Source of the DNA: Climacteris rufus
Lineage: Eukaryota; Chordata; Aves; Passeriformes; Climacteridae
DNA: 64,000 nucleotides
Assembly (NCBI GenBank): GCA_013398175.1
Contig: VZRZ01005482.1
Location: forward strand, 78,028 to 142,027
Direction: 5' to 3'
Shown here: positions 61,801-64,000 of the stretch, in pieces
How positions within the stretch are numbered: position 1 is the stretch's first letter
How the letters are laid out: every line of letters starts with the position of its first letter
The notes under the pieces: model-generated
The model's input: the letters and a program-made list of their open reading frames with translations, nothing else
Database searches by the model: none
Told to the model about the DNA's origin: nothing
Translations under genes and position numbers: made by a program

Positions 61801-64000
61801 AAAGGAAAATCAGTTAGAGAACAAATTCATGCTCATTTTGGATTTCAGAGCTGCCTCAAAAACTTGATGTACATAAAACCAACCCACATAAAAATCAACT
61901 GCTCCAATTAGGGAAAATATATTAGCTAAGACTATTCCAGCTGCAAAACTGAAGTATCTACACATTTTATTGTTGGGTTTCATCTGTTCTCTAAAACTAA
62001 CTTTCCCTTTATACCAAAAATGTTTTTATTTCAAGACCATTTCTTTAGCAAATTGGGCAGCCCAGCTCTTAGACTGCAGAACTGAAGAAAATAGCACAAA
62101 AAGCCATTATTTCAAAATTCAGCACTCTTTACTTAATTCCACATCTTCAGCTCATGATTTATGTCTGTTCCATTACAAAATTACCGACCCTCAGAGCAGC
62201 ATGTAGGAGAAGTCACTCACTTCCCACCATCTATCCATAAAAATCACAGACCTTGCTGAAATTCAGCCAAGTGATCAAGTAAAAAAATGTATCAGAAAAG
62301 ATATGTATCAAGCAAAGCAGTATCAGAAACACTGTATCCACACCTTCTCTTGGACAATGGCAACATATGGGAGGATCATCAGAACATCCTTCTGCCTGCA
62401 GAGTAATTCTTGGAGAATTATTATTTCAGCTACAAGAGTTTTTCCTCCACTGGTTGGCAAGGAGTATATCAAGTTCTTTCTTTGCTGTAGAGATTCTAAC
62501 ATTAAGCAATCATGCTGCCACTCTGCAAAATGAAAAAGAAACTATCAGCAACCCCAGGGGCATGTTAGCTGACATCAAAATGCCTATGTTTCTTACAGAA
62601 AACATTAAGTCCAGTGTTTGAGAGCTTTTCCCCAACAAACCACTAAAAGTCTTCACTGATGGTGACCCCCAAAGTATTCTACAAGCCAGATGAACCTTTT
62701 CCAGCCCTCTAAACAACCAAAATAGCCACTTATTGAAACAGAACAACTACTTTCCAACACGGTTTAGGTTAAGCATCACCTTAAATATTTTACAGTATAA
62801 TGAGTGAAACAGACAACACTCCACCAGCATTTTTTTTTTTCCAACAGACCAATAGTTAAACTACCATAAAGTGTTTCAATCCCTCGAAGTTGTCTGAATA
62901 AATCTTTAACCTTGCTGGGTAATCCATAAAAAGGGCCTATGTCAACAGAAGAAGATTCAATTGTTTTCCTAGCCACAAAAATCTCTTCAGACAAAACAGC
63001 TTCTTTAAGCTGCTTGGTCTTAGAGACCTGCAGAGTCTGGACTTTGGCATTTACAGTCATAGCACTTTTCAGGTGGTCTTTAAGACTCTCAGTTTTAAAT
63101 AAAACACTCTTAGAGTGTGAGGAAGAGTCAGTAAGGCTGTTCTTGTGTTCAGCACCAGCACAAAAAGACAATGGGTCTCTGATTTTGTCTGAGGCAGAAT
63201 TCACACCTTCATCCCTTTCTTTTGAGACTAGAGATGTCTTAGAAGCAGAAGAAAATTCATCAATTTCTTCACAATACAAAAGTTGTGATGATGGCAAGTC
63301 GTCTAAAATAGACTCAGTTAGATCTTGATTGCCATCAACCGGGTCACTGCCATGCACTTGGCAAGCATCTTCTCTGTTAGCTTTAAGGACAACCACATTT
63401 TCTGAAGCACAAAAGTTATCTTGCTTTTTCTGGTAAATTCCTGACTGAAGATCCTCATGTACGATTTCTCCAGCTGCTTTCACATCCATATTTTTATCCT
63501 GCAGGTATTTGTGTTCGATATCATCCACTTGAGCCAGCAATGAATCGTTTCCGTAAAAGCTGTCATAGTCACCAAACATATCCTCTTCGCTATCATTACC
63601 ACACTATGAAAGCAAAACAGTAAATATTAATACTCCAAAGCAACACCACAGAAGGCAGAATAACTTGGAGAGCACACACATCAGATGAAGCCACCTAAGT
63701 CTTCCCCAACTTAACTCAAAACCGTTTTGTCCGATGAGGAAAACCCAGCTTGAGTTCTAAAGGAATATATGCCTTGACTCAGAGAAGCCGAGCCTACAAG
63801 TGGGCAGGATGCCTGAGCAGAGAGTTGATGGAGCTCAATTTTTTTTTAAAGACAAACGGCATCATCCCCAAAGCACGGCCCTTCCCGACACACGCCACCT
63901 TCCCAGACGGAGCTCCCTCGCCTCGCCACCAGCCCCAGGATCCCTCCATCGCGTACCGGGGCTTCCGCCGGGGGCTCCTCGCCACCAGAGCTCGGTCTCT
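49858..64000 (-). CDS. HELQ: DNA polymerase theta-like helicase HELQ (HEL308), 18 exons, 5' end outside window
   Basis: HELQ is a 3'-5' superfamily 2 DNA helicase that works in interstrand-crosslink and double-strand-break repair with RAD51 paralogues and RPA. Exons: 63957-64000 (partial), 62865-63603, 62344-62522, 61596-61796, 60486-60558, 59889-59986, 59210-59308, 58353-58498, 57225-57464, 56204-56345, 55802-55906, 55081-55300, 54193-54350, 53174-53272, 52715-52888, 52091-52204, 51013-51147, 49858-49956 (TGA). Exons 2-18 give 1006 residues in one continuous frame (human protein 1101 aa). Motifs seen: Walker A PTSGGKT (exon 3), DELH across the exon 4/5 junction, SAT (exon 6), AYHHSGL and ATLAAGVNLPARR (exon 9), QMIGRAGRAG (exon 10). 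The C-terminal part holds the winged-helix, ratchet and helix-hairpin-helix regions (SRRQAKQIVSSAK in exon 17). The exon 2 N-terminal part is poorly conserved and acidic (CGNDSEEDMFGDYDSF), as in mammals. Confidence 0.97.
62437..62457 (-). other. HELQ: HELQ Walker A (motif I) PTSGGKT
   Basis: ATP-binding loop in exon 3 with the invariant Gly-Lys-Thr. The upstream residues KNLIYSL and downstream LVAEI match the HEL308/Pol theta helicase family. Confidence 0.95.
63957..64000 (-). other. HELQ: 3' end of HELQ exon 1 (partial, inferred)
   Basis: The last 44 bases of the window read on the minus strand as …GGEEPPAEAP followed by a donor, CCG|GTACGC. Joining in phase 0 to the exon 2 acceptor (TAG|TGT at 63603) gives …EAPCGNDSEEDMFGDY, a sensible acidic HELQ N-terminal segment. 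The region is GC-rich, as expected near the promoter. An alternative is that these bases are intronic and exon 1 lies fully outside the window. Confidence 0.55.

Noticed and set aside
1..64000. CRISPR arrays, operons, prophage or bacterial insertion sequences
   Set aside because: The window is vertebrate nuclear DNA with spliced genes and CR1 retroposons; no spaced identical repeats or bacterial-type gene clusters were seen.

Overview
The window is vertebrate nuclear DNA, almost certainly from a bird. It holds widely spaced, intron-rich genes on one strand and about nine CR1 LINE 3'-end fragments, the characteristic avian retroposon. Four loci follow the tetrapod synteny block PLAC8 - COQ2 - HPSE - HELQ, and all are read on the minus strand. 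I rebuilt each gene exon by exon from GT/AG splice sites and reading-frame continuity. Every internal junction keeps frame except inside COQ2 exon 1, which contains a run of N.

Layout, left to right: (1) 1-2.3 kb, GC-rich flank with no recognised gene. (2) 2.3-8.7 kb, a tandem pair of PLAC8-family genes (112 aa and 114 aa) with identical exon architecture and alignable 3' UTRs. (3) 8.7-18.5 kb, intergenic, with two CR1 pieces, an ~82-bp tandem repeat, a perfect hairpin and a possible LTR fragment. (4) 18.5-27.0 kb, COQ2 (7 exons), with an 84-N gap in exon 1 and a YY1-like/NRF-1-like promoter. (5) 27.1-31.8 kb, intergenic, with an LTR-like element next to the COQ2 promoter. (6) 31.8-43.8 kb, HPSE (12 coding exons, 531 aa), whose 5' region appears twice in the assembly, joined by single Ns. 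(7) 44.0-49.8 kb, intergenic, starting with the longest CR1 fragment. (8) 49.8-64.0 kb, HELQ (18 exons; exon 1 runs off the window).

The genes are not a functional operon. They are a conserved chromosomal neighbourhood: a small Cys-rich protein family, a mitochondrial coenzyme Q prenyltransferase, a secreted/lysosomal heparan sulfate endoglucuronidase, and a nuclear DNA-repair helicase.

I found no convincing undescribed biological system. The items most worth checking are the N-bounded duplication at HPSE exon 1 (probably an assembly artefact), the homogenised PLAC8 tandem pair, and the altered residue at the heparanase processing site. All calls come from reading the sequence and from remembered family sequences; no alignment or database search was run.
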